Below are positions 8,766-17,583 of a DNA stretch of 56,573 bases, piece by piece (within the stretch, counting starts at the first letter, position 1; the number at the start of each line of letters is the position of its first letter). The translations under genes and the position numbers were made by a program. Location of the stretch: contig JAKBBV010000015.1 in the NCBI GenBank assembly GCA_021808285.1, positions 1 to 56,573 of the forward strand, written 5' to 3'. This stretch comes from Pseudomonadota bacterium. GTDB taxonomy: Bacteria > Pseudomonadota > Alphaproteobacteria > Caulobacterales > Caulobacteraceae. The notes below the pieces were generated by a model that searched no databases, had not been told where the DNA came from, and worked only from the letters and a program-made list of their open reading frames with translations.

Positions 8766-9692
8766 TCAGCCCAGTCTAACGCCAGCGACCAGGGGTAGCC
8801 CCCGCAGGAAGGCCTCAGCATCCTGGGGCGCACGCGCCTCACGCTGGACGCGTAGGATCCGCACTGCGCCTTCGCCGCAGGCCACGAGAAGCCGGTCATC
8901 AAGCAGTTCCCCGGGGCTTCCAGCTCCATCCTCGCAACGGCTAAGCAAGGCCTTGACCCGGATCGGCCCACGTTCGCCATCGACCACAAACCAGGCCCCC
9001 GGGGAAGGCGCTAATCCCCTGATCTGGCCATCAACTCGCCCAGCCGGGCGTTCCCAGACGATTCGGCATTCGGAGGGACGAATCTTCCTCGCATAGATGG
9101 CTCCCTCCATCGCCTGGGGGGCCTCAATCTCCTGGCGCCGCTCAACCTTGGCCAAGGTGGATATCATGAGCCCTGCGCCCATTCGCGCAAGGCGGTCATG
9201 CAACGTCCCGGCCGTATCCATCTGATCAATGCGCGTCTCGGCCGAGCCCAAGATCGGCCCCTCATCAAGGCCCGCGGTCATGCGCATGACCTGGACTCCT
9301 GTGATCCGATCTCCCGCCATGATCGCCCGTTGAATGGGCGCGGCGCCGCGCCACCGCGGCAGGAGGGAGGCGTGAAGATTAAATGACCCGAACCGTGGAG
9401 CCTCAAGAACGTCGGCGACCAGGATCTGACCAAAAGCCACAACGACGGCCGCGTCGAGATCAAGCGCGGCGAAGACCTGCACCTCGCCAGGGTCCCGCAA
9501 GCTGGCGGGCGTGCGCACGCTCAAGCCATGATCACGAGCGAACGCTTCCACCGGCGTTGGCTGAAGCGCCTGGCCGCGCCCCCGTCGCGCCGGCGGCTGA
9601 GCATAGACGCAGACGATGTCATGCCCAGCAGCCATGAGCCCCGCCAAGGTAGGCACGGAAAACTCCGGCGTGCCGAGAAAGGCGAGACGCAT
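8766..9692 (-). CDS. fmt: Methionyl-tRNA formyltransferase
   Basis: A 308-residue enzyme that formylates initiator Met-tRNA using 10-formyltetrahydrofolate. It has the N-terminal [16 protein letters not shown], the folate-binding and catalytic motif [17 protein letters not shown] with the catalytic Asn and His, and GLDEGPIL with the Asp partner. A C-terminal tRNA-binding domain follows from about residue 205. It lies 44 bases after def and directly before truA on the same strand, the usual linkage of start-codon formylation with deformylation. Confidence 0.97.
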   Translation of the reverse strand: MRLAFLGTPEFSVPTLAGLMAAGHDIVCVYAQPPARRGRGQALQPTPVEAFARDHGLSVRTPASLRDPGEVQVFAALDLDAAVVVAFGQILVADVLEAPRFGSFNLHASLLPRWRGAAPIQRAIMAGDRITGVQVMRMTAGLDEGPILGSAETRIDQMDTAGTLHDRLARMGAGLMISTLAKVERRQEIEAPQAMEGAIYARKIRPSECRIVWERPAGRVDGQIRGLAPSPGAWFVVDGERGPIRVKALLSRCEDGAGSPGELLDDRLLVACGEGAVRILRVQREARAPQDAEAFLRGLPLVAGVRLG

Positions 9693-9736
9693 GGCTTCAC
9701 CCCAGGCGGACAGCGGGACTGGCGTTCAGGGCGATC

Positions 9737-10258
9737 TCAGGCAGCTTCAGCCCGGGCCGCCTTTCGGACCTTGGCGATGGCGCGGTCTCGCTTCAGGCGG
9801 GACAAATGATCCAGAAACAGCACTCCTTCCAGGTGATCCATTTCGTGCTGGATACAGACCGCGAGCAGCCCCTCGGCTTCTTCTTCGACGAGGGAGCCAT
9901 GGTAGTCGAGGTAACGGATTCGCACCCGCGCCGGCCGCTCCACCTCGTCGTAGATCTCAGGAACCGAGAGGCAGCCCTCCTCGTAGGGCGCTGTTTCCTC
10001 GGATCGCCAAATGATCTCGGGATTAACGAAGAAGCGCGGCGCGCGCGGTTCTTCCTCTCGGGAGAGGTCCATAACAATGACGCGCTTGGGCGTCCCTACC
10101 TGGATCGCCGCCAGCCCGATGCCCGGGGCGTCATACATGGTTTCCAGCATGTCATCCATGAGCGCGCGCAGCGCATCGTCCACGGCCTCCACGGGCGCGG
10201 ATTTCTGCTTGAGCGTGGCCAGGTCGCTGTCCACCGTCAGAATGGGGCGGATGGTCAT
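9737..10258 (-). CDS. def: Peptide deformylase
   Basis: A 173-residue Fe/Zn metalloenzyme that removes the formyl group from nascent proteins. All three signature motifs are present: [18 protein letters not shown] with the metal Cys, and QHEMDHLEG with the two metal His residues and the catalytic Glu. The start at the ATG at 10258 gives [11 protein letters not shown], the standard N-terminus. It is the first gene of the def-fmt-truA group and begins 9 bases after the rmuC stop, so transcription may continue from rmuC. Confidence 0.97.
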   Translation of the reverse strand: MTIRPILTVDSDLATLKQKSAPVEAVDDALRALMDDMLETMYDAPGIGLAAIQVGTPKRVIVMDLSREEEPRAPRFFVNPEIIWRSEETAPYEEGCLSVPEIYDEVERPARVRIRYLDYHGSLVEEEAEGLLAVCIQHEMDHLEGVLFLDHLSRLKRDRAIAKVRKAARAEAA

Positions 10259-10267
10259 GGGCCCGAG

Positions 10268-11488
10268 TTAGGGAGGAGGGTCGTTCGCGTCAAGGCGGCC
10301 GGGCGCCTCGGCGAGTTTGGTCAAGGGCCGAGGCGTGACCTCGACGCCCTTGAGTTCCTCGATTCGACTCGAAGCGTGGTCCGCCTTCAGGGCCTCCAGT
10401 CGCCGAGCCTGGGTCAGCACCTGGGTCTCCAGGGACCCGACAAAGGCGTTGTAACGACTGGTCGCGGCCCCCAACGCCTTGCCCAGCCCCGCCACATGGT
10501 CTCCCATGGTCGAGAGCCTGCGATAGAGCTCCTGGCCAAGCTCGGCGATTTGGCGAGCATTGACCGCCTGTTCCTCGGCGCGCCACCCATAGGCGACAGC
10601 CTTGCAGAGGGCGAAGAGGCCCGACGGCGCTACCATCACCACACGCCGGTCCATCGCCTGCACAATCAGATCGGGCTGCCTCTCCGCCGCCGCGGCCAGG
10701 ATCGGGTCACCCGGAACAAACATCACGACGAAATCTGGCGCGCGCTCAAACTGGGACCAATAGGCCTTCGCCGCCAAACTCTGCATATGCGCCCGAAGGC
10801 TCTGGCCATGGCGCAGATATGCCTCTTCACGAGCGGCTTCGTCGGCCTGCTCCTGGGCCTCGAGGTAAGCTGTCAGCGAGCATTTGGCGTCGATCACGAA
10901 CACGGCATTGCCAGGCAGACGGACCACCACGTCGGGACGAAGGCGGCCTTCCGAGGTCTCCAGACTTGTCTGTTCGTCGAAATCATATCCTGCGCGGAGC
11001 CCCGCCATCTCCAGAACATTTCGCAGCATCTGCTCGCCCCAGCGCCCCTGAACGCCGGCGCCGCGCCGCAGCGCCTGGGTCAGCCGTCGCGCCTCGGCCT
11101 GGGTGTCGGCGGTCGCCCTCATGAGGAGTTCGAGCTGGGCCTTGAGCCCTCCCGCATCCTCGGCGCGGGCCTTTTCAACCGAGGCGACGTGCTGCTGAAC
11201 CTTCTCCAGTGTCTCGGCGACGGGTTTCAGCTGCGCCTCAAGCTTGGCCTGGACGAGACGCTCCTGACTGGCGAAAGTGTCGTTGGCGCTCTGGATCAGC
11301 CTCTGCGCGACCTGTTCGGCGGATTGAGCGGCCTGGCCCGTGAGCAGTTCAGCGACGGTGGAGGCCTGCTCCCGCAAAAAGCGGGTTTCGCTTCGCGCGC
11401 GCTCGGCGCGGCCCCGTTCGATCGCCGCCCAGATGCAGGCTCCTGCGGCCAGGGCGAAGAGAGCGAAGAGCGGCAGCGTCTCGTTCAT
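10268..11488 (-). CDS. rmuC: DNA recombination protein RmuC
   Basis: A 406-residue protein with an N-terminal membrane helix (about residues 5-25), a long Arg/Glu/Ala-rich coiled coil (about 30-150) and the RmuC nuclease-like domain, recognisable from GVQGRWGEQMLRNVLE, RPDVVVRLPG and FVIDAKCSLTAYLEA. RmuC limits inversion at short inverted repeats and is linked to DNA degradation. The Asp and Lys of the VIDAK motif fit a PD-(D/E)xK-like active site. It lies between recR and def. Confidence 0.94.
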   Translation of the reverse strand: MNETLPLFALFALAAGACIWAAIERGRAERARSETRFLREQASTVAELLTGQAAQSAEQVAQRLIQSANDTFASQERLVQAKLEAQLKPVAETLEKVQQHVASVEKARAEDAGGLKAQLELLMRATADTQAEARRLTQALRRGAGVQGRWGEQMLRNVLEMAGLRAGYDFDEQTSLETSEGRLRPDVVVRLPGNAVFVIDAKCSLTAYLEAQEQADEAAREEAYLRHGQSLRAHMQSLAAKAYWSQFERAPDFVVMFVPGDPILAAAAERQPDLIVQAMDRRVVMVAPSGLFALCKAVAYGWRAEEQAVNARQIAELGQELYRRLSTMGDHVAGLGKALGAATSRYNAFVGSLETQVLTQARRLEALKADHASSRIEELKGVEVTPRPLTKLAEAPGRLDANDPPP

Positions 11489-11523
11489 GATCCGTTCGTA
11501 ACAGGATTCGCGGGCCAGCGCCT

Positions 11524-12123
11524 TTAGCCAGGCCGCCGCGCTCTCATGGCCTGGGCGATGGTTCCATCATCAAGCCAGTCCAGGTCTCCGCCCACGGGCA
11601 CGCCCCTCGCCAGCAGGGTCACCTGCACTTCACATACTGAAAGCCGGTCGATCAGGTAGTGAGCTGTGGTTTGACCATCCACCGTGGCGGGGAGGGCAAG
11701 GACAACCTCACGAACCTCCGGCGCAGAGGCGCGACGCGTCAGCGCGACCAGATTCAGGGCCTCAGGCCCCCGACCGTCCAGCGCCGAGAGCAGGCCTCCC
11801 AGCACGTGGTAACGCCCGCGGAAGGCTGCGGCCCTCTCCAGGGCCCAGAGCGCGCCTACCTCCTCCACGACGCACAGGGTCGAGGCATCGCGCGAGGAGT
11901 CCGTGCAGATCAGACAGGGGTCGCACGTGTCCAGGGCGCCGCACACCCCGCAGGCGCACACTCGCGCGCCAGCTTCCGCCAGAGCCTGACTGAGCGGCAA
12001 GAGCAGTTGCTCGCGCCGTTTGAGCAAGGCCAGAGCCGCGCGGCGCGCCGAGCGGGGGCCGAGTCCCGGCAGGCGGGACAGCAGAGCAATCAGGCGTTCG
12101 ATCTCCGGGCCGGCCTGGGGCAT
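11524..12123 (-). CDS. recR: Recombination mediator RecR
   Basis: A 199-residue protein of RecFOR recombinational repair. Visible parts are the N-terminal helix-hairpin-helix ([15 protein letters not shown]), a C4 zinc finger ([15 protein letters not shown]) and a Toprim domain ([13 protein letters not shown]) ending in typical C-terminal residues. I chose the ATG at 12123, because the 25 upstream codons are Arg-rich and would run into the previous gene; this start lies one base after the serine hydrolase stop. The dnaX and YbaB genes that often precede recR are absent here. Confidence 0.95.
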   Translation of the reverse strand: MPQAGPEIERLIALLSRLPGLGPRSARRAALALLKRREQLLLPLSQALAEAGARVCACGVCGALDTCDPCLICTDSSRDASTLCVVEEVGALWALERAAAFRGRYHVLGGLLSALDGRGPEALNLVALTRRASAPEVREVVLALPATVDGQTTAHYLIDRLSVCEVQVTLLARGVPVGGDLDWLDDGTIAQAMRARRPG

Positions 12124-12124
12124 G

Positions 12125-13201
12125 TCAGCGAAACGCCTCCGCCAGATCGGCCACCCACGCCTGAGCCGCCGGCTGGGTCGCGAGCGGCGTGACGCCAAGA
12201 CGCACGATCACGAGGTCCCGGTCGGGACAGATGGCGATGTGCTGGCCTTCATATCCGCAGGCAGAGAATGATCCGGGCCCGGCGCGGTCAAGCCACCAGT
12301 GGGCGCCGTAGGGGCCATCCCCCTCGCCGCCCATCTGTTGCGGGGTCGATCGTCGAGCGTGCGCAACCCATCCCTCAGGCAGGAGCCTTCGGCCCTCCCA
12401 GACGCCATCGCGGGCATAAAACAGGCCAAACCGGGCGAAGTCCTCCGCAGTGCAGAAACAGAACGAGGAACCGATGAACGTCCCGGCCGCGTCCAGGCGC
12501 GGGACTGGGCTCACCATTCCCAGCGGCGCGAAGAGCCGCCGGCCCATCCAGGCCGCGAAGGCATCCCCAGACAGGCCGATGCGGCGGGCCAGGGCCGAGG
12601 CGATGATATTTGTCGTTCCGCTGGAGTAGTAGAAATGCTTGCCGGGCGGGTGAATGAGAGGCTTGTCCGCCGCGAATCTCGCCACGTCGGACTTGCCCGC
12701 GCCGAACAGCATCTCCAACACGTCAGACGGATGGCCGGGCTCGTAGTCCTCGACCCAGGCAAGGCCGCTGGACATGCGCAGCAGATGATCAAGGGTGATC
12801 TGGCCGCGTGCGTCACCTGGCCCGCGCCAGGTGGGAACATCCGCCGGCGCGGCCACGTCAAGCCCGGTCTCCGAGACCACCAGGCCGACCAGGGCGTGGG
12901 TCAGGCTCTTGGCCACGGACCAGGACGGCCGGGTTGAGTCCGAGGGAATGTCGGCGGCGTAGCGTTCCAGCACGAGACGACCGCCCTGCACTGCGAGTAC
13001 GGCGTGGGTCTCGCCCAGATCGTCGTCCGGCGCATCGAAGGCCCGCGCGATCAGAGCCGCTACGCGGCGCACATCCGCGCCCGAGGCGGCGAGGTCGCCG
13101 CGGGGCCAGACCTTGGTCGGCCACGGAACGCCGGCAGGCTGTAGAGACAGGTCGCTCAGATCGGATTCCTCCAGCTTGCCCAAATCACCCTGAGGCTCCA
13201 C
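12125..13201 (-). CDS. Beta-lactamase-fold serine hydrolase
   Basis: A serine hydrolase of the class C beta-lactamase / 6-aminohexanoate-dimer hydrolase type. The nucleophile is in [11 protein letters not shown] (SxxK), the second motif is YYSSGTTN (YxN-like), and HWW and GYEGQ segments follow near the end. Known members hydrolyse amides or esters; the substrate cannot be told. No signal peptide is evident, so it is probably cytoplasmic. The start is uncertain: GTG at 13201 with AAGG nearby, or TTG at 13243. The gene is divergent from acetyl-CoA synthetase with only about 70 bases between them. Confidence 0.82.
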   Translation of the reverse strand: MEPQGDLGKLEESDLSDLSLQPAGVPWPTKVWPRGDLAASGADVRRVAALIARAFDAPDDDLGETHAVLAVQGGRLVLERYAADIPSDSTRPSWSVAKSLTHALVGLVVSETGLDVAAPADVPTWRGPGDARGQITLDHLLRMSSGLAWVEDYEPGHPSDVLEMLFGAGKSDVARFAADKPLIHPPGKHFYYSSGTTNIIASALARRIGLSGDAFAAWMGRRLFAPLGMVSPVPRLDAAGTFIGSSFCFCTAEDFARFGLFYARDGVWEGRRLLPEGWVAHARRSTPQQMGGEGDGPYGAHWWLDRAGPGSFSACGYEGQHIAICPDRDLVIVRLGVTPLATQPAAQAWVADLAEAFR

Positions 13202-13271
13202 CTTGCCTTCGCCTCGGCCCTTCGCATACTCGCGCTCGTCCAACGAGAAAACACATGAGGATACGCCAGCT

Positions 13272-15209
13272 GTGAGCGAAGGGCCCCTGTTCCCCGTGCC
13301 AGACGCCTGGGCAAAAAGGGCGCGTATGGACGCGGCCGCCTATGACCGCGCCGTTCGCATGGCCGTGGAGCAACCCGACGACTTCTGGAGCGATGTGGCG
13401 CGCCGCATCGACTGGATTGCGCCTTTCTCCCGGGTGAAGGATGTGTCCTTCGCCCGGGAGGACTTTCGCATCCGCTGGTTTGAAGACGGTGTCCTGAACG
13501 CTAGCGCAAATTGCCTGGATCGGCATCTGCCCGAGCGCGCCAACGATGTGGCCATCATCTGGGAGGGGGATGACCCTGCTGAAAGCCGCCGGATCACCTA
13601 TGCGCAGGCGCACGAGGAAGTTTGCCGCATGGCCAATGTCCTCAAGGCCAAAGGCGTCCGCAAAGGCGATCGGGTAACCATCTACCTGCCCATGATCCCC
13701 GAGGCCGCCTATGCCATGCTGGCCTGCGCGCGGATCGGCGCAGTGCATTCGGTGGTCTTCGGCGGCTTCTCGCCCGACGCCATAGCCGGGCGGATCGCTG
13801 ACTGCGGGTCGCGGTTCGTGATTACCGCTGATGAGGGCTTGCGCGGGGGGCGAAGAATCCCGCTGAAGGCCAATGTCGACGCCGCACTTGAGATGCATCC
13901 CGAGGTCGAGACCGTGCTCGTGGTGAGTCGGACCGGGGCCTCCGTTGCCATGAAAGCCGGGCGCGACTTCGCGTACAGCCCCTTGCGGCAGACCGCCTCC
14001 CTGCACTGCCCACCCGAGCCTATGGGCGCGGAGGACCCGCTGTTCATTCTCTACACCTCGGGATCGACCGGTAAGCCTAAGGGGGTGCTGCACACCACGG
14101 GCGGCTATCTCGTTTGGGCGAGCTACACCCACGAACTCGTCTTCGATTACCGACCCGGCGAAGTCTACTGGTGCACGGCCGATGTGGGCTGGGTCACCGG
14201 CCACAGCTACATCGTCTATGGCCCCCTGGCCAACGGGGCGACGACCCTGATCTTCGAGGGCGTGCCGACGTACCCGACCGTCAGTCGGTTTTGGGAGGTG
14301 ATCGACAAACATCAGGTCGAGATCTTCTATACCGCACCTACGGCGCTACGCGCCCTGATGCGCGAAGGCGAGGCGCCGGTCCGGAGCACCGCGCGCACCT
14401 CCTTGCGCCTGCTGGGCTCGGTCGGCGAGCCGATCAATCCGGAGGCCTGGCTGTGGTATCACCGAGTTGTCGGCGAAGGGCGCTGCCCGATCGTCGACAC
14501 GTGGTGGCAGACGGAGACCGGGGCCACCCTGATCTCCCCCCTGCCAGGGGCCACGGAGCTAAAGCCAGGCTCGGCGACGAGGCCTCTGCCGGGTGTCCAG
14601 CTTGAAATCGTTGATGCGGAGGGACGCCCCCTCCACGGAGCTGCAACCGGAAATCTCTGTCTGACCGACAGCTGGCCCGGACAGATGCGCACTGTCTTCG
14701 GCGACCATGACAGATTCATTTCTAGCTATTTCACGACCTATCCTGGCAAGTATTTCACTGGCGATGGCTGCCGTCGCGACGCCGACGGCTATTACTGGAT
14801 CACCGGGCGGGTCGATGACGTGATCAATGTCTCCGGCCACCGTCTCGGCACCGCAGAGGTGGAGAGCGCACTTGTCGCCCATCCGGCCGTCGCGGAAGCG
14901 GCGGTCGTCGGGTATCCGCATGACATCAAAGGCCAGGGCATCTGGTCCTACGTCACCCTGAAGGCGGATCAGTCTCCGTCCGAAGCCCTGCGCGCGGAGC
15001 TCATCGCCTGGGTTCGTAGAGAGATCGGCCCGTTCGCGCAGCCCGACGTGATCCAGTGGGCGCCGGGACTGCCCAAAACGCGTTCGGGCAAGATCATGCG
15101 TCGCATCCTGCGCAAGGTCGCTGAAGGCGATATCGGCAATCTCGGCGACACCAGCACACTCGCCGATCCGTCCGTTGTCGAAGACTTGGTCGCCCGCCGC
15201 GGCGCCTGA
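13272..15209 (+). CDS. acs: Acetyl-CoA synthetase
   Basis: A 645-residue AMP-forming enzyme that converts acetate, ATP and CoA into acetyl-CoA. It has the P-loop [20 protein letters not shown], the acetate-pocket Trp region [12 protein letters not shown], the AMP-binding TWWQTETG, the hinge region [20 protein letters not shown] and the C-terminal [15 protein letters not shown] with the catalytic, acetylation-prone Lys. I start it at the GTG at 13272 ([13 protein letters not shown] follows), because the 23 codons before it do not fit the family. Together with the PHB depolymerase it supports acetate and PHB turnover. Confidence 0.96.
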   Translation: MSEGPLFPVPDAWAKRARMDAAAYDRAVRMAVEQPDDFWSDVARRIDWIAPFSRVKDVSFAREDFRIRWFEDGVLNASANCLDRHLPERANDVAIIWEGDDPAESRRITYAQAHEEVCRMANVLKAKGVRKGDRVTIYLPMIPEAAYAMLACARIGAVHSVVFGGFSPDAIAGRIADCGSRFVITADEGLRGGRRIPLKANVDAALEMHPEVETVLVVSRTGASVAMKAGRDFAYSPLRQTASLHCPPEPMGAEDPLFILYTSGSTGKPKGVLHTTGGYLVWASYTHELVFDYRPGEVYWCTADVGWVTGHSYIVYGPLANGATTLIFEGVPTYPTVSRFWEVIDKHQVEIFYTAPTALRALMREGEAPVRSTARTSLRLLGSVGEPINPEAWLWYHRVVGEGRCPIVDTWWQTETGATLISPLPGATELKPGSATRPLPGVQLEIVDAEGRPLHGAATGNLCLTDSWPGQMRTVFGDHDRFISSYFTTYPGKYFTGDGCRRDADGYYWITGRVDDVINVSGHRLGTAEVESALVAHPAVAEAAVVGYPHDIKGQGIWSYVTLKADQSPSEALRAELIAWVRREIGPFAQPDVIQWAPGLPKTRSGKIMRRILRKVAEGDIGNLGDTSTLADPSVVEDLVARRGA

Positions 15210-15293
15210 GCGGGGGACCGGGTCACGGAACCCTTCGCAGGGACCGCAGTGCACCCCCTGTGCGCGCCGGTCGCATCATAGAAATTCGGGTCT

Positions 15294-16364
15294 TTATGGG
15301 CCTGCCCGCGCCAAGTGAGGCCGACCATCGGACGACAATAGTATCGCGACCCATCGGGTCGCCCGGAATTCCGCGCAGACCGCCATCACAGCCACAGTTA
15401 GCGGGGTGGAGAGGAACGCCCCCGCGACCCCGAACATGGCGCCCCAGAAGCCGAGCGACAGCAGCACCACGATCGGGTCGATATTTAGGCTGGCGCCCTG
15501 TAGGCGAGGCTGCACCACATGGCTGACGGTGAAATGGACCGCCTCCAGGGCGACAAACAACAGAAGGGGTCTCCAAACGTCGTCCATGGTCACAAGACCG
15601 AACAGAGGCGGAAGCAGAACTCCGATCGCGGCGCCAATCGCGGGAATGTAATTGGCCAGGAAGATGATGAAGGCCCACAGAATTTTGTGGCCGACGCCAA
15701 GCGGCCACATGACGAGCAGCGAGGCGACGGCAATGATTAGCCCGACGACTGTCTGTATGAAGACGTAGCTCTCGACCCCCGATTGAATCCGGCGCACGAC
15801 GGCGGAGGCCTCCGCGTGGGCCCCTTGCTGGAACATCGCCGCCGTCTTCGCCCCAAAGCCGGCGCGAGACGCCAGCATGAAGGCCAGGTAGATAAGAACA
15901 AATACAGCGTCCTGTAGGAGGTGCTCCGCAGCACGCGCGACCTCCGGGGCATATCGCGCCGGATTGATGATCCTGATCAGTCCGTCGAGACTCGGCGCCG
16001 CTTGAAGCCCGAAGCGATCGGCGATCATCTGTAGGATCGCCGTCAGCCGCACGGCATAGCCCCCAGACTCGGCCACCAAGCCCGAGGCATTGCGCGAGAC
16101 GATCCAGAAAGAAACGCCGAAGACGGCCACGACAGAGATGATCGCCGTGGAAAGCGCGGCGGGTCCCGGAAGGCGAGCCCGCCGGGCCAGCGCCTTTTCC
16201 ATTCCGTCAATGACGAACAACAAGAAGAAGGCGAGAAGGAAGGGCACAAGAATGGCGCGTAGCGCATAGGCCGTGAACCCAACGGCAATGACCGCGAGGA
16301 TCACGGCGGAGCTCGTCAGGGCCTGGCCGCGCCGAGGCGGATCGCGAGGGGCGGCGCCGGCCAC
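15294..16364 (-). CDS. AI-2E family (PerM-like) membrane transporter
   Basis: A 356-residue multi-pass membrane protein. It has two N-terminal helices, a more polar middle region (about 110-190) and a C-terminal run of helices including FANYIPAIGA-type sequence (ANYIPAIGAAIGVLLPP) and a Gly-rich end (SLGFWGAMFGVAGAFLSTP). This arrangement is typical of the AI-2E/UPF0118 family, whose members export varied small molecules or exchange sodium and protons. The substrate is unknown. The GTG start at 16364 is the best available. The frame stays open upstream to a CTG overlapping the MaoC stop. Confidence 0.88.
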   Translation of the reverse strand: MAGAAPRDPPRRGQALTSSAVILAVIAVGFTAYALRAILVPFLLAFFLLFVIDGMEKALARRARLPGPAALSTAIISVVAVFGVSFWIVSRNASGLVAESGGYAVRLTAILQMIADRFGLQAAPSLDGLIRIINPARYAPEVARAAEHLLQDAVFVLIYLAFMLASRAGFGAKTAAMFQQGAHAEASAVVRRIQSGVESYVFIQTVVGLIIAVASLLVMWPLGVGHKILWAFIIFLANYIPAIGAAIGVLLPPLFGLVTMDDVWRPLLLFVALEAVHFTVSHVVQPRLQGASLNIDPIVVLLSLGFWGAMFGVAGAFLSTPLTVAVMAVCAEFRATRWVAILLSSDGRPHLARAGP

Positions 16365-16405
16365 CGAGGCTGAGCTTGAAGCGGAGCGTCTGGCGAAGGG
16401 GTTTT

Positions 16406-17284
16406 TCAGCGCAGCCTCGTCAGTCCGTTGCGGATTACCGTGGCCTGACGGGCCTCGACCCGAGCCTCGAACGAAATCTCCCGGCCGTCACGCCAGAGAT
16501 CCACAGCGATCGTGTCGCCGGGAAAGACCGGAGCGGAGAATCGGGCCTGATGGCTGAGGATCGGCTCCGGATCGTAATCTGTCACCGCCTGAAGTATCGC
16601 CCGGCAGGTGATTCCGTAGGTGCAAAGACCGTGCAGGATAGGGCGGGGAAATCCGGATTTCCGGGCGGAACCCGGGTCTGAATGTAGAGGGTTGCGGTCG
16701 CCGTTGAGGCGGTAGATCAGAGCTTGGTCGGGGCGGGTGGCGAAGCGGACCGTCATGTCCGGCGCGCGCTTGGGCGTCTCGTGGGGGACAGGCGCGCCCT
16801 CCGAGGGGCCTCCAAAGCCGCCGTCTCCGCGGGCGAAGGTCGATCCGGTCAGGGTCGCCACCTTGCGGCCCTCCGTATCAAGCCAGACGGTCTCGTTGAC
16901 GACGACCGCGCCCTTGTCTTGCCCTTTATCGAAGGCTCCGATCGTTCGGGTTTCGGAGGTGAACTCGCCGGACGGCGAGAGCGGCCGATGTAACTCCACC
17001 TTCTGTTCGCCGTGCACGACCATAAGATAATTGAGCTGGCTCTGGCGAAGGCCCGGCGCGAGCTGCGGCGCCGCACCCCGGGCGCGGGCGCCAGAGGCCA
17101 GAACGGTCGCGGCGGTGGGCACGACCTTGAGGTCCCTCTCGTAAACGAAAGCCAGTTCTCTCTCATCCATGGGATCCGCGCCCAGGCCGATCCCGAGGGC
17201 GTAAAGCATGACGTCCTTGTCCCCATAGGAGAAGGTTCGCGGCGCCGTCCTTTGTTCGAGAATGTCGGGATAGAATATCGGCAC
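16406..17284 (-). CDS. MaoC-like enoyl-CoA hydratase/dehydratase
   Basis: A 292-residue double hotdog protein. The C-terminal half carries the hydratase 2 motif: YRLNGDRNPLHSDPGSARKSGFPRPILHG, read as Asp and His catalytic residues in the form DxNPLH..FxxPILHG. It should hydrate trans-2-enoyl-CoA to (R)-3-hydroxyacyl-CoA. The start is the GTG at 17284, with a strong GGAGGAGG eight bases upstream; the 56 earlier codons are rejected. Proximity to PHB metabolism genes is loose, so a role in fatty acid or steroid-like side chain breakdown is equally possible. Confidence 0.88.
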   Translation of the reverse strand: MPIFYPDILEQRTAPRTFSYGDKDVMLYALGIGLGADPMDERELAFVYERDLKVVPTAATVLASGARARGAAPQLAPGLRQSQLNYLMVVHGEQKVELHRPLSPSGEFTSETRTIGAFDKGQDKGAVVVNETVWLDTEGRKVATLTGSTFARGDGGFGGPSEGAPVPHETPKRAPDMTVRFATRPDQALIYRLNGDRNPLHSDPGSARKSGFPRPILHGLCTYGITCRAILQAVTDYDPEPILSHQARFSAPVFPGDTIAVDLWRDGREISFEARVEARQATVIRNGLTRLR

Positions 17285-17583
17285 GGTGTCCTCCTCCGCA
17301 GGTCTCAAGCCCGCTGAGCCTCGCATTGAACCCGGAGCTGGCGCCGACAGCAAGCCGGCGCGAGAGGTCGTACGGGTCGCAGACGATAAATGCGGTCTAT
17401 GGAGCAGAGGACGTGTCCGGTTTGGCGGCTCGCCCGAGCGCGTCGTCGCCAAGCGGCAGCATGATATCGGTGCGGGCGGAAGGGGACATCCCGTCGGGGG
17501 ACCTCGGGCTGTCCTTCGCCAATTCCATTGGACCAGCGTCGGGGCGCGTCGCCAGGGACGCCAGGTCGTTCTATAAGGCGGAC
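17285..17583. other. Divergent intergenic region, no gene seen
   Basis: This 299-bp gap lies between the divergent MaoC and DsbD genes. The open frame in front of DsbD has no signal peptide or recognisable domain, and a 43-codon minus-strand frame has no ribosome binding site. The region should hold both promoters, but I could not pick convincing -35 and -10 boxes. Confidence 0.5.

Noticed and set aside
9806-11527. A 573-codon plus-strand open frame across def and rmuC
   Set aside because: It is antisense to two well-supported genes, is His/Arg-rich without domains, and appears only because GC-rich DNA lacks stops.
13185-14312. A 375-codon minus-strand frame inside acetyl-CoA synthetase
   Set aside because: It lies opposite the conserved acs sequence and shows no recognisable motif.
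17326-17583. An 86-codon N-terminal extension of the DsbD gene
   Set aside because: A clear signal peptide begins at the ATG at 17584, and the extension has no family resemblance.
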